Source: Flavobacteriaceae bacterium | Lineage (GTDB): Bacteria > Bacteroidota > Bacteroidia > Flavobacteriales > Flavobacteriaceae | DNA: 9,825 nucleotides | NCBI GenBank assembly: GCA_030618945.1 | Contig: JAUXCI010000071.1 | Span: 1-9,825 of the forward strand | Direction of reading: 5' to 3' | Shown: positions 1 through 7,137 of the stretch, piece after piece | Numbering within the stretch: position 1 is the stretch's first letter | How the letters are laid out: each line of letters opens with the position of its first letter | The notes under the pieces: model-generated | Database searches by the model: none | The model's input: only the letters and a program-made list of their open reading frames with translations | What the model was told of the DNA's origin: nothing | Program-made: the position numbers and the translations under genes

Positions 1-121
1 ATGGCTATTTATTTACAAAACACTCAGGTTAATATGTGATTTATAGGCTAAACTGATCAAAATGGAATCTGTACATAGGAATTTGCGCTGAAATCAAAAT
101 GAGCAGAAACATATAAAACTC

Positions 122-148
122 AAAAGCACCTTTAAAAAAGGTGCTTTT
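122..148. terminator. Bidirectional rho-independent terminator
   Basis: A perfect 12-bp inverted repeat (122-133 pairing with 137-148) encloses a 3-nt AAA loop. The GC-containing core is GCACC/GGTGC, and the outer arms are AAAA and TTTT, so either strand gives a stem ending in a U run. It lies about 130 nt beyond the lipA stop on the minus strand and could end the lipA transcript. It could also end a plus-strand transcript coming from left of the window. The structure is read directly; its activity is inferred. Confidence 0.85.
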
Positions 149-277
149 AGCTTACTAACTCAAAATTAATCATATGAAGTCAAAATTAATGGGGAATTCT
201 GCTTCGATTAACTATCATCAAATTTTATACCAAAGAGCTATAAAAGGATGTTAATCATTTGTTAATATCAAATTATT

Positions 278-1147
278 TTATATTAAATGCTTTTCAGCAC
301 GATATGAAGATCGGACCAGGGCACCGCTTTCAACGTATTTGATACCTAAATCAAGTCCTATTCGTTTATACTTGTCAAATTGATCTGGATTAATAAATTC
401 ATGAACGGGGAGGTGTTTTTTACTGGGTTGAAGGTATTGTCCAATTGTTATTATATCAACTTTAGCTTTATAAAGGTCATGCAAAGTTTCAATAACTTCT
501 TCCTCTTTTTCTCCCAAGCCCAGCATAATCCCAGACTTGGTTCTTATTTGCCCTGAATCTTTCAAATATTCTAGCACTTCTAAGCTACGATCGTATTTGG
601 CTTGAATCCTAACTTCTCGTGTGAGGCGTCTTACTGTTTCAAGATTGTGGGAAATTACTTCTGGCGCCACAGCCAAAATTCTGTCTATATTTATTTTATC
701 TCCTCTGAAATCAGGAATCAGGGTTTCTAATGTTGTGTTTGGATTTGCCCTTCTGATTGCTTCAACCGTTTCGGCCCATATAATTGAACCGCCGTCTTTG
801 AGGTCATCCCGGTCAACCGAGGTGATTACGGCATGTTTTATTTTCATTAAATGGATTGAACGAGCTACTTTTTCCGGTTCATCCCATTCAACTTGTTTTG
901 GTTTACCTGTTTGAACTCCACAAAATCCACAAGAACGCGTACAGATATTTCCAAGAATCATAAAAGTAGCAGTACCTTCACCCCAGCATTCGCCCATATT
1001 GGGGCAACTACCACTGGCACAGATGGTATTGAGTTTATACTTATCAACTAATCCTCTAAGATCAGTGTATTTTTTTCCAACTGGCAACTTGACTCTGAGC
1101 CATTCCGGTTTTTTTTGTCTCGGCAAAATAACTGAATTATCCGACAT
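278..1147 (-). CDS. lipA: Lipoyl synthase (radical SAM, LipA)
   Basis: LipA inserts two sulfur atoms into the octanoyl chain carried on lipoyl domains of 2-oxoacid dehydrogenases and the glycine cleavage H protein, acting in the cytoplasm with S-adenosylmethionine. The 289-residue protein has the usual family length. The auxiliary 4Fe-4S cluster motif is seen as C43, C48 and C54 (C-x4-C-x5-C). The radical SAM motif CxxxCxxC is C69, C73 and C76. The C-terminal RSSY motif (279-282), whose serine is known to ligate the auxiliary cluster, is also present. The ATG start has no Shine-Dalgarno but lies 20 nt after a Bacteroidota-type -7 motif. No lipB or lplA is in view. The gene follows the hutI-DinB pair after 88 nt and probably has its own promoter, although read-through is possible. 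Identification is secure. Confidence 0.98.
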   Translation of the reverse strand: MSDNSVILPRQKKPEWLRVKLPVGKKYTDLRGLVDKYKLNTICASGSCPNMGECWGEGTATFMILGNICTRSCGFCGVQTGKPKQVEWDEPEKVARSIHLMKIKHAVITSVDRDDLKDGGSIIWAETVEAIRRANPNTTLETLIPDFRGDKINIDRILAVAPEVISHNLETVRRLTREVRIQAKYDRSLEVLEYLKDSGQIRTKSGIMLGLGEKEEEVIETLHDLYKAKVDIITIGQYLQPSKKHLPVHEFINPDQFDKYKRIGLDLGIKYVESGALVRSSYRAEKHLI

Positions 1148-1167
1148 ATTTTATCTGCTTAATTTTG

Positions 1168-1175
1168 CAAATTTA
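1168..1175 (-). promoter_or_regulatory. Candidate Bacteroidota -7 promoter element for lipA
   Basis: On the minus strand these eight bases read TAAATTTG, an exact match to the Bacteroidota consensus TAnnTTTG. They lie 20 nt upstream of the lipA ATG, which would leave a short leader. No TTG-type -33 element sits at the expected 19-21 nt spacing: TTG-containing words occur at 17 and 24 nt. The region is AT-rich, so a chance match is possible. Confidence 0.45.
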
Positions 1176-1235
1176 CAAAGAATTATCCTAATCAATTACC
1201 AAAGATTATAGGGTATATCTTCTGTAAGATTTTAT

Positions 1236-1763
1236 TTATAAATCAAACTTTTGCTTCTTTTCCATCATTGAGATAAGTATTCCGATTTGTCCCAAATGAT
1301 ATATATCATGGTGAAGTAGTCCATAAAGCGCAAAGGAATATGAATAGCTTCCTTTAAAATCTATGTCAAAATAGCGTTCATTTAGAAACTCATCATTTTT
1401 ATCTTTCAGTAAATCAATTATAGTGGCAAGTGTTGATTTATATTCGGCAATGATGTTTTTCCACCCTAATTTTTTAAGCGCTTCATTGTTGGGCCAGTTT
1501 GATGGATCGCAATCTGTAATACTCCCTTGACCAGTTGTGATTTTTATGATAATATCTTTACGCCAGACGGTCAAATGAGATAATATTTCGGCCACACTGT
1601 GGGTTTCATTAGGTTTGAGAAAAAAACCTTCTTCGTTGAGTAATTTTATTTTTTTTTCAAAATTTACTCCCAGCCATGGATTTCCAGACTGTATTTCTTG
1701 AAGCTGATTGATTAAACTGCTTATAAGAGGGTTTAAAAGAATTGATTTACCTGAAATTTTCAT
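1236..1763 (-). CDS. DinB-like four-helix metal-binding protein (first copy)
   Basis: This 175-residue protein looks like the DinB/YfiT superfamily, small helical-bundle proteins that usually bind a divalent metal through three histidines. The pattern is visible: H63 in a SHLxxWR context, and the HxxxH pair H152 and H156 in the HHDIYHLGQI segment near the C-terminus. Family members include thiol-dependent transferases and many damage- or stress-linked proteins of unknown activity, so no substrate can be assigned. The ATG lies 9 nt after the hutI stop with no promoter-sized gap, so it is very likely co-transcribed with hutI. It has no signal peptide or membrane segment and is presumably cytoplasmic. 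It is clearly different from the other DinB-like gene in the window, so the two are not a recent duplication. Family assignment is good; function is unknown. Confidence 0.85.
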   Translation of the reverse strand: MKISGKSILLNPLISSLINQLQEIQSGNPWLGVNFEKKIKLLNEEGFFLKPNETHSVAEILSHLTVWRKDIIIKITTGQGSITDCDPSNWPNNEALKKLGWKNIIAEYKSTLATIIDLLKDKNDEFLNERYFDIDFKGSYSYSFALYGLLHHDIYHLGQIGILISMMEKKQKFDL

Positions 1764-1772
1764 ATATAAGTA

Positions 1773-3008
1773 TTAAATAAATTCGCCACTTATCATGACT
1801 TTGTCAAGGACGTTACTGCCAAATGCATAGGCAATGAAATGGTAAGATGGTATGTCTTTGGTAATGATAAGATTTGCCATTTTTCCTATGGTGATACTTC
1901 CATGAGATCTGCTGAGCCCCATGGCATAGGCTCCGTTAATAGTCGCTGCGTTAATGGCCTCTTCGGGGTTCATGTTCATTTTGATACAAGCAGTTGCTAC
2001 TACGAAATTCATATTGCCGCTTGGTGTTGATCCGGGATTAAAATCAGTTGCCAGGGCTAGAGGTAATCCTTCGTCAATAATTTTTCTTGCCGGAGTATAA
2101 GGAATGCTTAAAAAATAAGAGCAAGAGGGCAGTGCCACAGGCATCGTTTCTGATTCTTTTAAACTTTCAATATCCTCAGGAGTCATTATTTCCAAATGGG
2201 CAACACTTAGTGCTTCATTCGCTACACCAACTTGTACGCCTCCAATGCTGTTAAACTGATTTACGTGTATCTTAGGAATTAGTTTATATTCCTTCCCAGT
2301 TTTAAGAATTTTATCTGTCTGTTCAGCTGTAAAATATCCTTTTTCGCAAAAAACATCGATATAGCTAGCTAAATTTTGTTCGGCTACTTTGGGTATCATG
2401 TTTCTACAGATCTGATCCACATAAGCATCTGGATTATCCTTGAATTTTAAGGGAATGGCATGTGCTCCCAAAAAAGTGGCCTTTATCGATAAAGGATAGG
2501 AATTTGCCAGTGTCCTGATCACTTTTAACATTTTTATTTCTGATTCCGGAGTCATCCCATAACCTGATTTTATTTCCACAGCACCGGTACCAAGTTTCAT
2601 TATTTCTTCTAGTCTTTTTGAAGCTTGTTCGAATAATTCCTGTTCCGAACTTTCTTGTAATTTTTTTGCCGAATTTAGGATGCCGCCTCCCTTGGATGCT
2701 ATTTCCTCATAGCTAAGTCCATTGATCCGATCTACAAATTCTTCCTCACGATTACCTGCGTACACAATATGGGTATGAGAATCACACCAGGCGGGTAATA
2801 TTATTTGTCCCCTTGCATCTATAACCCTGTCGGCATTGTAATGATTAAGTTTATCCATGGATCCATAGTCAGCAATTCGATCATTGTCAATTATGAGGAA
2901 AGCATTTTTGATTGAAGGAAGTACCTTCATCTCTGCCCCTGATACTTTTAATATTGATTTATCTCTGATCTGTAAAAGTTCTTTTATATTAAAAAACAAG
3001 GTTTTCAT
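1773..3008 (-). CDS. hutI: Imidazolonepropionase (HutI)
   Basis: HutI hydrolyses 4-imidazolone-5-propionate to N-formimino-L-glutamate, the third step of histidine degradation, in the cytoplasm. The 411 residues match the family length. It is a metal-dependent amidohydrolase. The HxH metal motif is H78/H80 (in CDSHTHIVYAG), and R87 follows in GNREEEF. The family segment YEEIASKGGG lies at 100-109, KSGYG at 147-151 and the GAH histidine at H183. The metal histidine is H248 (IHVNQF), the catalytic-type histidine H271 (HLE) and the metal aspartate D322 (ATDFNPGS). The position after H248 that is DE in Bacillus HutI reads NQ here, an exchange I believe is common in other HutI proteins. No hutH, hutU or hutG is in view, so the rest of the pathway must lie elsewhere. 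It is divergent from pta across 139 nt and is followed by a DinB-like gene after 9 nt. Confidence 0.97.
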   Translation of the reverse strand: MKTLFFNIKELLQIRDKSILKVSGAEMKVLPSIKNAFLIIDNDRIADYGSMDKLNHYNADRVIDARGQIILPAWCDSHTHIVYAGNREEEFVDRINGLSYEEIASKGGGILNSAKKLQESSEQELFEQASKRLEEIMKLGTGAVEIKSGYGMTPESEIKMLKVIRTLANSYPLSIKATFLGAHAIPLKFKDNPDAYVDQICRNMIPKVAEQNLASYIDVFCEKGYFTAEQTDKILKTGKEYKLIPKIHVNQFNSIGGVQVGVANEALSVAHLEIMTPEDIESLKESETMPVALPSCSYFLSIPYTPARKIIDEGLPLALATDFNPGSTPSGNMNFVVATACIKMNMNPEEAINAATINGAYAMGLSRSHGSITIGKMANLIITKDIPSYHFIAYAFGSNVLDKVMISGEFI

Positions 3009-3124
3009 GTTTGTTTATAAGTTAGATTTTAAAACTATGTGAATTTACATAAATTTTCGCCTATATTTTTTATGAAAGTTACAATTGTTATCAGTTTTTT
3101 AACGTAAAAATTTATGTTTATAGG

Positions 3125-3132
3125 TATCTTTG
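3125..3132 (+). promoter_or_regulatory. Bacteroidota -7 promoter element for pta-ackA
   Basis: TATCTTTG matches the Bacteroidota consensus TAnnTTTG exactly and is followed by TGCAAA, a context often seen at housekeeping promoters in this phylum. It ends 15 nt before the pta ATG at 3148, which predicts a leader of about 10 nt. The upstream -33 region is only a T-run (3095-3100) without a clean TTG. Because the in-frame TTG at 3130 lies inside this element, transcription starting here would exclude that codon from the mRNA. Confidence 0.65.
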
Positions 3133-3147
3133 TGCAAAATTTTGAAA

Positions 3148-5250
3148 ATGAATAGAGCCATTTATATTGCCACTGGAGAACCCGAAAGTGGAAAGTCAAT
3201 TATTACGCTTGGATTAATGAGGATTCTTCTTGGAAGAACACGGAAAGTTGGATATTTCAGGCCTATCATAGAAGTATCTGAAAAAAGAAAAAGAGATAAT
3301 CATATTGATACCGTTTTATCTCATTTTAAATTGAATATGAACTATGAAGAATGTTATGCTCTAACAGGAGCCGAGGTGATTCAAAAAAAGACCAATGGAG
3401 AAGAGGGAGACATTCTTGATATTATAATTAAAAAATACAGGGAACTTGAAGATAGGTTTGATTTTATTTTAGTAGAAGGTACTGACTTTTCAGGAGAAGG
3501 TGTTTTTGTTGAATTGGATATCAACGCGTTAATTGCCAAAAATTTAGGTATTCCCGTTATTCTTGTAGGAAGCGGTAAAGACAAGGCACAGGAAGAATTG
3601 ATAACGAATCTACTTCTTGCCTACGACTCCTTTGTTGATAAGGAAGTGAAGGTTCTTGGGGTAGTCGCCAATAAAGTGGGTAGCGAAGATGCCGTTGGCA
3701 TTGAAAAGGTTTTACGGGAAAAAACTTCTAACGACATTTTCGTTGGCGTTATTCCCATGATAAAAACCCTGAACAGTCCTACGGTCAAAGAGTTCGCAGA
3801 TGAGTTGGAAGCTGAACTTCTGTTTGGTGAGGAATTTGTATCCAACCAGGTTGAAAGTTCGGCGGTAGGAGCGATGCAATTGAGAAATTTTCTTCCTCAT
3901 CTTAAGAATAATTGTTTGGTAATTACACCAGGAGACAGAGCAGATATAATTCTGAGTTCCTTGCAGGCAAGTTTGTCAGAAAGCTACCCAAAAATATCAG
4001 GGATCATGCTTACAGGAGGACTTGTTCCAGAGGAATCAATTATGAAATTGATAGAAGGCCTAAAGGAAACGATTCCGATTTTAGCGGTAGAAAAAGGAAC
4101 TTTTGAGGTGGCGAACGAAGTTGGTGCAATTAGGTCACACATATACGCCGATAACGAACAACGAATATATACTTCCTTAAATACTTTCGACAAATATGTA
4201 AATATAGAGGACTTGACAAGAAAGTATCTAACATTTAAACCGAAAGGCTTGACGCCAAGAATGTTCCAATACAATTTGTTGAAGATGGCGCAAAAAGAAA
4301 AGAAACATATTGTGCTTCCCGAAGGTTTGGATGACAGAATTTTAATGGCAGCTGCGCGCCTTTCTGTGCTTGATATAGTAGATATTACTCTTTTGGGCTC
4401 TGAAAGTGCCGTAAGAGATAAGGTTGCTGAATTGGGTATTTTTATTAATTTCGATAAAATAAAAATCATTGATCCGGTGCATTCTCTTCATTTTGAAGAT
4501 TATGCCAATACATATTATGAGCTGCGAAAGAAAAAGAATATCAATTTGAGTATGGCCAAAGATTTAATGCATGATGTTTCTTTTTTCGGTACCATGATGG
4601 TATATAAGGGTCATGCTGATGGTATGGTTTCAGGAGCGGTAAACACAACCCAACACACCATCCGTCCGGCTTTACAATTTATAAAAACCAAGCCCGGTGT
4701 TTCTGTGGTTTCTTCAGTATTCTTTATGTGTCTTGAAGATCGCGTTTCGGTGTTTGGTGACTGTGCTATAAATCCTAACCCCACAGCAGAGCAATTGGCA
4801 GAGATAGCCATTTCTTCAGCTGATTCAAGTGCTGCATTTGGAATTGAACCTAAAGTGGCTATGTTGTCCTATTCATCTGGTTCGTCTGGCCATGGCGCTG
4901 ATGTTGAGAAAGTTAGAGAGGCGACTGAAATAGTAAAGAACTTACGACCCAAACTTAAAATCGAGGGGCCGATTCAATATGATGCTGCCGTGGATGCTAA
5001 GGTGGGCAAGAAGAAGCTTCCAAATTCTAAAGTTGCAGGTGAGGCCAGCGTTTTGATCTTTCCTGATTTAAATACGGGTAACAATACCTATAAAGCAGTT
5101 CAAAGGGAAACTGGAGCGATTGCCATCGGGCCAATGCTTCAAGGCTTAAATAAGCCGGTAAATGATTTGAGTAGGGGTTGTACGGTAGACGATATTTTTA
5201 ACACAGTAATCATTACTTCCATTCAAGCCCAATCAGATGAATCTAAGTAA
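3148..5250 (+). CDS. pta: Phosphate acetyltransferase, long two-part form (Pta)
   Basis: Pta interconverts acetyl-CoA plus phosphate with acetyl phosphate plus CoA in the cytoplasm. From the ATG at 3148 it has 700 residues, close to the long E. coli-type enzyme. The N-terminal third is a P-loop, dethiobiotin-synthetase-like domain with a complete Walker A pattern G-x4-GKS at residues 10-17. A DRTGG-type domain follows, with GDRAD at 262-266 and TGG at 289-291. The C-terminal catalytic domain starts near residue 365. It carries SYSSGSSGHGAD (574-585) and PDLNTGN (639-645) followed by the QR pair at 652-653. An in-frame TTG at 3130 would add six residues, but it lies inside the predicted promoter motif, so the ATG is chosen. 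ackA follows after 51 nt without a terminator, consistent with one operon. Confidence 0.97.
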   Translation: MNRAIYIATGEPESGKSIITLGLMRILLGRTRKVGYFRPIIEVSEKRKRDNHIDTVLSHFKLNMNYEECYALTGAEVIQKKTNGEEGDILDIIIKKYRELEDRFDFILVEGTDFSGEGVFVELDINALIAKNLGIPVILVGSGKDKAQEELITNLLLAYDSFVDKEVKVLGVVANKVGSEDAVGIEKVLREKTSNDIFVGVIPMIKTLNSPTVKEFADELEAELLFGEEFVSNQVESSAVGAMQLRNFLPHLKNNCLVITPGDRADIILSSLQASLSESYPKISGIMLTGGLVPEESIMKLIEGLKETIPILAVEKGTFEVANEVGAIRSHIYADNEQRIYTSLNTFDKYVNIEDLTRKYLTFKPKGLTPRMFQYNLLKMAQKEKKHIVLPEGLDDRILMAAARLSVLDIVDITLLGSESAVRDKVAELGIFINFDKIKIIDPVHSLHFEDYANTYYELRKKKNINLSMAKDLMHDVSFFGTMMVYKGHADGMVSGAVNTTQHTIRPALQFIKTKPGVSVVSSVFFMCLEDRVSVFGDCAINPNPTAEQLAEIAISSADSSAAFGIEPKVAMLSYSSGSSGHGADVEKVREATEIVKNLRPKLKIEGPIQYDAAVDAKVGKKKLPNSKVAGEASVLIFPDLNTGNNTYKAVQRETGAIAIGPMLQGLNKPVNDLSRGCTVDDIFNTVIITSIQAQSDESK

Positions 5251-5301
5251 ATTCGAAGGCCAGACGAAATGGAAGGCTAAAGAAGATGATAAAAAAATCA
5301 A

Positions 5302-6495
5302 ATGAAAATATTAATAATAAATTCAGGCAGTTCATCTATTAAGTTTCAATTGATCCTTATGCCCGAACAACAAGTTCTGGCATCAGGAATGGTAGAAAGA
5401 ATTGGTTTGGAAGGGGCCAGGATTGAAATGAAAATTGATGATAAGGTTTTTGAAAGGAAGCTTGCCATTGAAAATCACGAAAAAGGTCTGGAAATCATTT
5501 CCCAGGTTCTCCTGGATTCTGAATCAGGTGTACTTACGGATGCCTCTGAAATTGATGCTGTAGGACACAGGGTGGTTCATGGTGGAAGCGCCTTTTCCAA
5601 AACAGTGGTGATTGACAAGGAAGTAAAAGATAAGATCAAAGAATTATTTAGTCTGGCACCCTTACATAATCCTCATAATTTTAAAGGGATAGAAGTTGCC
5701 GAGAAAATATTTACCAGGGCCAAACAGATAGCTGTGTTTGACACGGCTTTTCATCAAAGCATTCCAGAAGAGGCCTATCGATATGCGATTCCTGAGGAAT
5801 TCTATAAACGTGATCAGATCAGAGTATATGGATTTCACGGGACTAGTCACAAATATGTTTCCCAAAAAGCTATTAGCTATTTGGGCAAAAAAGAAAGCAA
5901 GATTATTACGGTTCATTTGGGCAATGGTTGCAGTATTACCGCGGTTGAAAATGGCCTAAGTAAGGAACATTCTCTTGGATTCGGACCCATGAACGGTTTG
6001 GTGATGGGTACTCGTAGTGGCGATATTGATCAATCTGTTATTTTTTATATGATGGATGAACTGGGATATAGTTCAGAAAAAGTGAAGAAGATTTTGCAGC
6101 AAGAAAGCGGCATGCTTGGATTGACTGGATATAGTGATTTAAGGGAAATTGAAAGCAAGGCTGAACAAGGTGATAAAACTTGTTTGCTGGCACTTAAAAT
6201 GAATGCCTATAGGGTTAAGAAATTTATTGGAGCTTATACTTCAGTAATGAACGGCTTGGATGCCTTGGTGTTTACTGCAGGAATAGGGGAGAATTCTCCC
6301 ATTATCAGAGGCTTGATATGCGACAATATGGAGTATCTCGGCCTAAACCTAGATCATAAAAAAAACGAAATAAGGGCTAAAGAACTTACAGAAATTCATT
6401 CTGATGAATCGAATGTTAAGATTTTGATCATTCCAACCAATGAAGAAATTGAAATTGCAATCCAATCGTATCAATTATTATCAGGGCTTATTTGA
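5302..6495 (+). CDS. ackA: Acetate kinase (AckA)
   Basis: AckA converts acetyl phosphate plus ADP to acetate plus ATP, and the reverse. With Pta it forms the overflow and acetate-assimilation route and sets the acetyl phosphate pool. The 397 residues match the family. Catalytic positions known from the Methanosarcina enzyme are all found: N7 (NSGSSSIK), R90 (GHRVVHGG), H122, D147 (FDTAFH), H179 (GFHGTSH), R238 (GTRSGDID) and the acidic pair E381/E382 (TNEE). The phosphate-binding HLGNGCS (205-211) and the AGIGENSP segment (326-333) are intact. It lies 51 nt downstream of pta, whose product it uses. I see no convincing hairpin terminator in the 106 nt before the next gene. Confidence 0.98.
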   Translation: MKILIINSGSSSIKFQLILMPEQQVLASGMVERIGLEGARIEMKIDDKVFERKLAIENHEKGLEIISQVLLDSESGVLTDASEIDAVGHRVVHGGSAFSKTVVIDKEVKDKIKELFSLAPLHNPHNFKGIEVAEKIFTRAKQIAVFDTAFHQSIPEEAYRYAIPEEFYKRDQIRVYGFHGTSHKYVSQKAISYLGKKESKIITVHLGNGCSITAVENGLSKEHSLGFGPMNGLVMGTRSGDIDQSVIFYMMDELGYSSEKVKKILQQESGMLGLTGYSDLREIESKAEQGDKTCLLALKMNAYRVKKFIGAYTSVMNGLDALVFTAGIGENSPIIRGLICDNMEYLGLNLDHKKNEIRAKELTEIHSDESNVKILIIPTNEEIEIAIQSYQLLSGLI

Positions 6496-6601
6496 AGATT
6501 AATCCGAAGTTATAAGCTTGAATTTCCAAAGTTTTATACAACATTAAGAGGAATTAATTAAATTAGCGCGTTGAAAAAATATTATTTGATCAATTCGTAT
6601 T

Positions 6602-7129
6602 ATGGCCAAACCCGGTAAAAAAGAGTATCCCGCATTTTATCAAACCTATATAGATGCCCTTGATGATAAGGGCAATATATTAAGTCAGATGGAAACTTCG
6701 CTGAGTGTTTTTGAAAAGGAACTTAGTGAATTAGAAAGTGATAAACAAGAATACAGATATGCCGATGGGAAGTGGACAATTAAGGAAATTGTACAACATC
6801 TCATTGATACAGAGCGGGTTTTCGTATACAGAGCGCTACGTTATTCAAGAAAAGATAAGAGCATGCTTTTGAGCTATGATGAAAACATGTTTGTCGCTAA
6901 TTACGAAATCAACAAAAGAAATTATGATAATTTGTTAAATGAATTTTCACTTTTGAGAAGGTCCACTATTTTGATGTTTCAGAATTTTGACGATGAAATT
7001 TTAGACATGGAGGGCAAAGTTGGAGAAAATACATTTACTGTACGAGCCTTGGGATATATTTGCAGTGGACACGTATTACATCATTTAAAGGTCATTAGAG
7101 AAAGGTATCTTTTTAATAGATTGAACTAG
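6602..7129 (+). CDS. DinB-like four-helix metal-binding protein (second copy)
   Basis: This 175-residue protein belongs to the DinB/DinB_2 type. The likely metal-binding triad is H66 (QHLIDTER), H157 and H161 (GHVLHHL). The segment YADGKWTIKEIVQHL (53-67) is typical of the domain start, where W58 precedes the first helix with histidine. It has no signal peptide or membrane helix, so it is presumably cytoplasmic. The activity cannot be deduced; relatives range from thiol-dependent transferases to uncharacterised stress proteins. The GMC dehydrogenase gene begins only 8 nt downstream, so it probably leads that operon, although its product is cytoplasmic while the next proteins appear to be exported. 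The 106 nt upstream contains no exact TAnnTTTG; the nearest candidate, TATTATTTG at 6580-6588, has one extra spacer base. Family confident, role unknown. Confidence 0.87.
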   Translation: MAKPGKKEYPAFYQTYIDALDDKGNILSQMETSLSVFEKELSELESDKQEYRYADGKWTIKEIVQHLIDTERVFVYRALRYSRKDKSMLLSYDENMFVANYEINKRNYDNLLNEFSLLRRSTILMFQNFDDEILDMEGKVGENTFTVRALGYICSGHVLHHLKVIRERYLFNRLN

Positions 7130-7137
7130 AAATAAAT

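Noticed and set aside
160..190. Direct repeat TCAAAATTAAT at 160-170 and 180-190
   Set aside because: Only 11 bp, AT-rich and near lipA's 3' end; two copies are likely by chance and no operator or attachment role is supported.
621..914. 97-codon open frame on the plus strand
   Set aside because: Antisense to the conserved core of lipA, with no family features; a shadow frame.
1217..1230. Small hairpin ATCTT-CTGT-AAGAT followed by T residues on the plus strand
   Set aside because: A 5-bp AT-rich stem is too weak for a terminator, and it faces the strand that carries no gene here.
3074..3081. Possible hutI promoter -7 element (TAACTTTC on the minus strand)
   Set aside because: One mismatch to TAnnTTTG and no TTG at the -33 position; not distinguishable from AT-rich background.
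3984..4469. 161-codon open frame on the minus strand
   Set aside because: Antisense to the middle of pta, serine/isoleucine-rich shadow composition, no start context or recognisable domain.
6580..6588. Possible promoter element TATTATTTG before the second DinB-like gene
   Set aside because: The spacer has three bases instead of two and no -33 element fits, although the distance to the ATG resembles that of pta.
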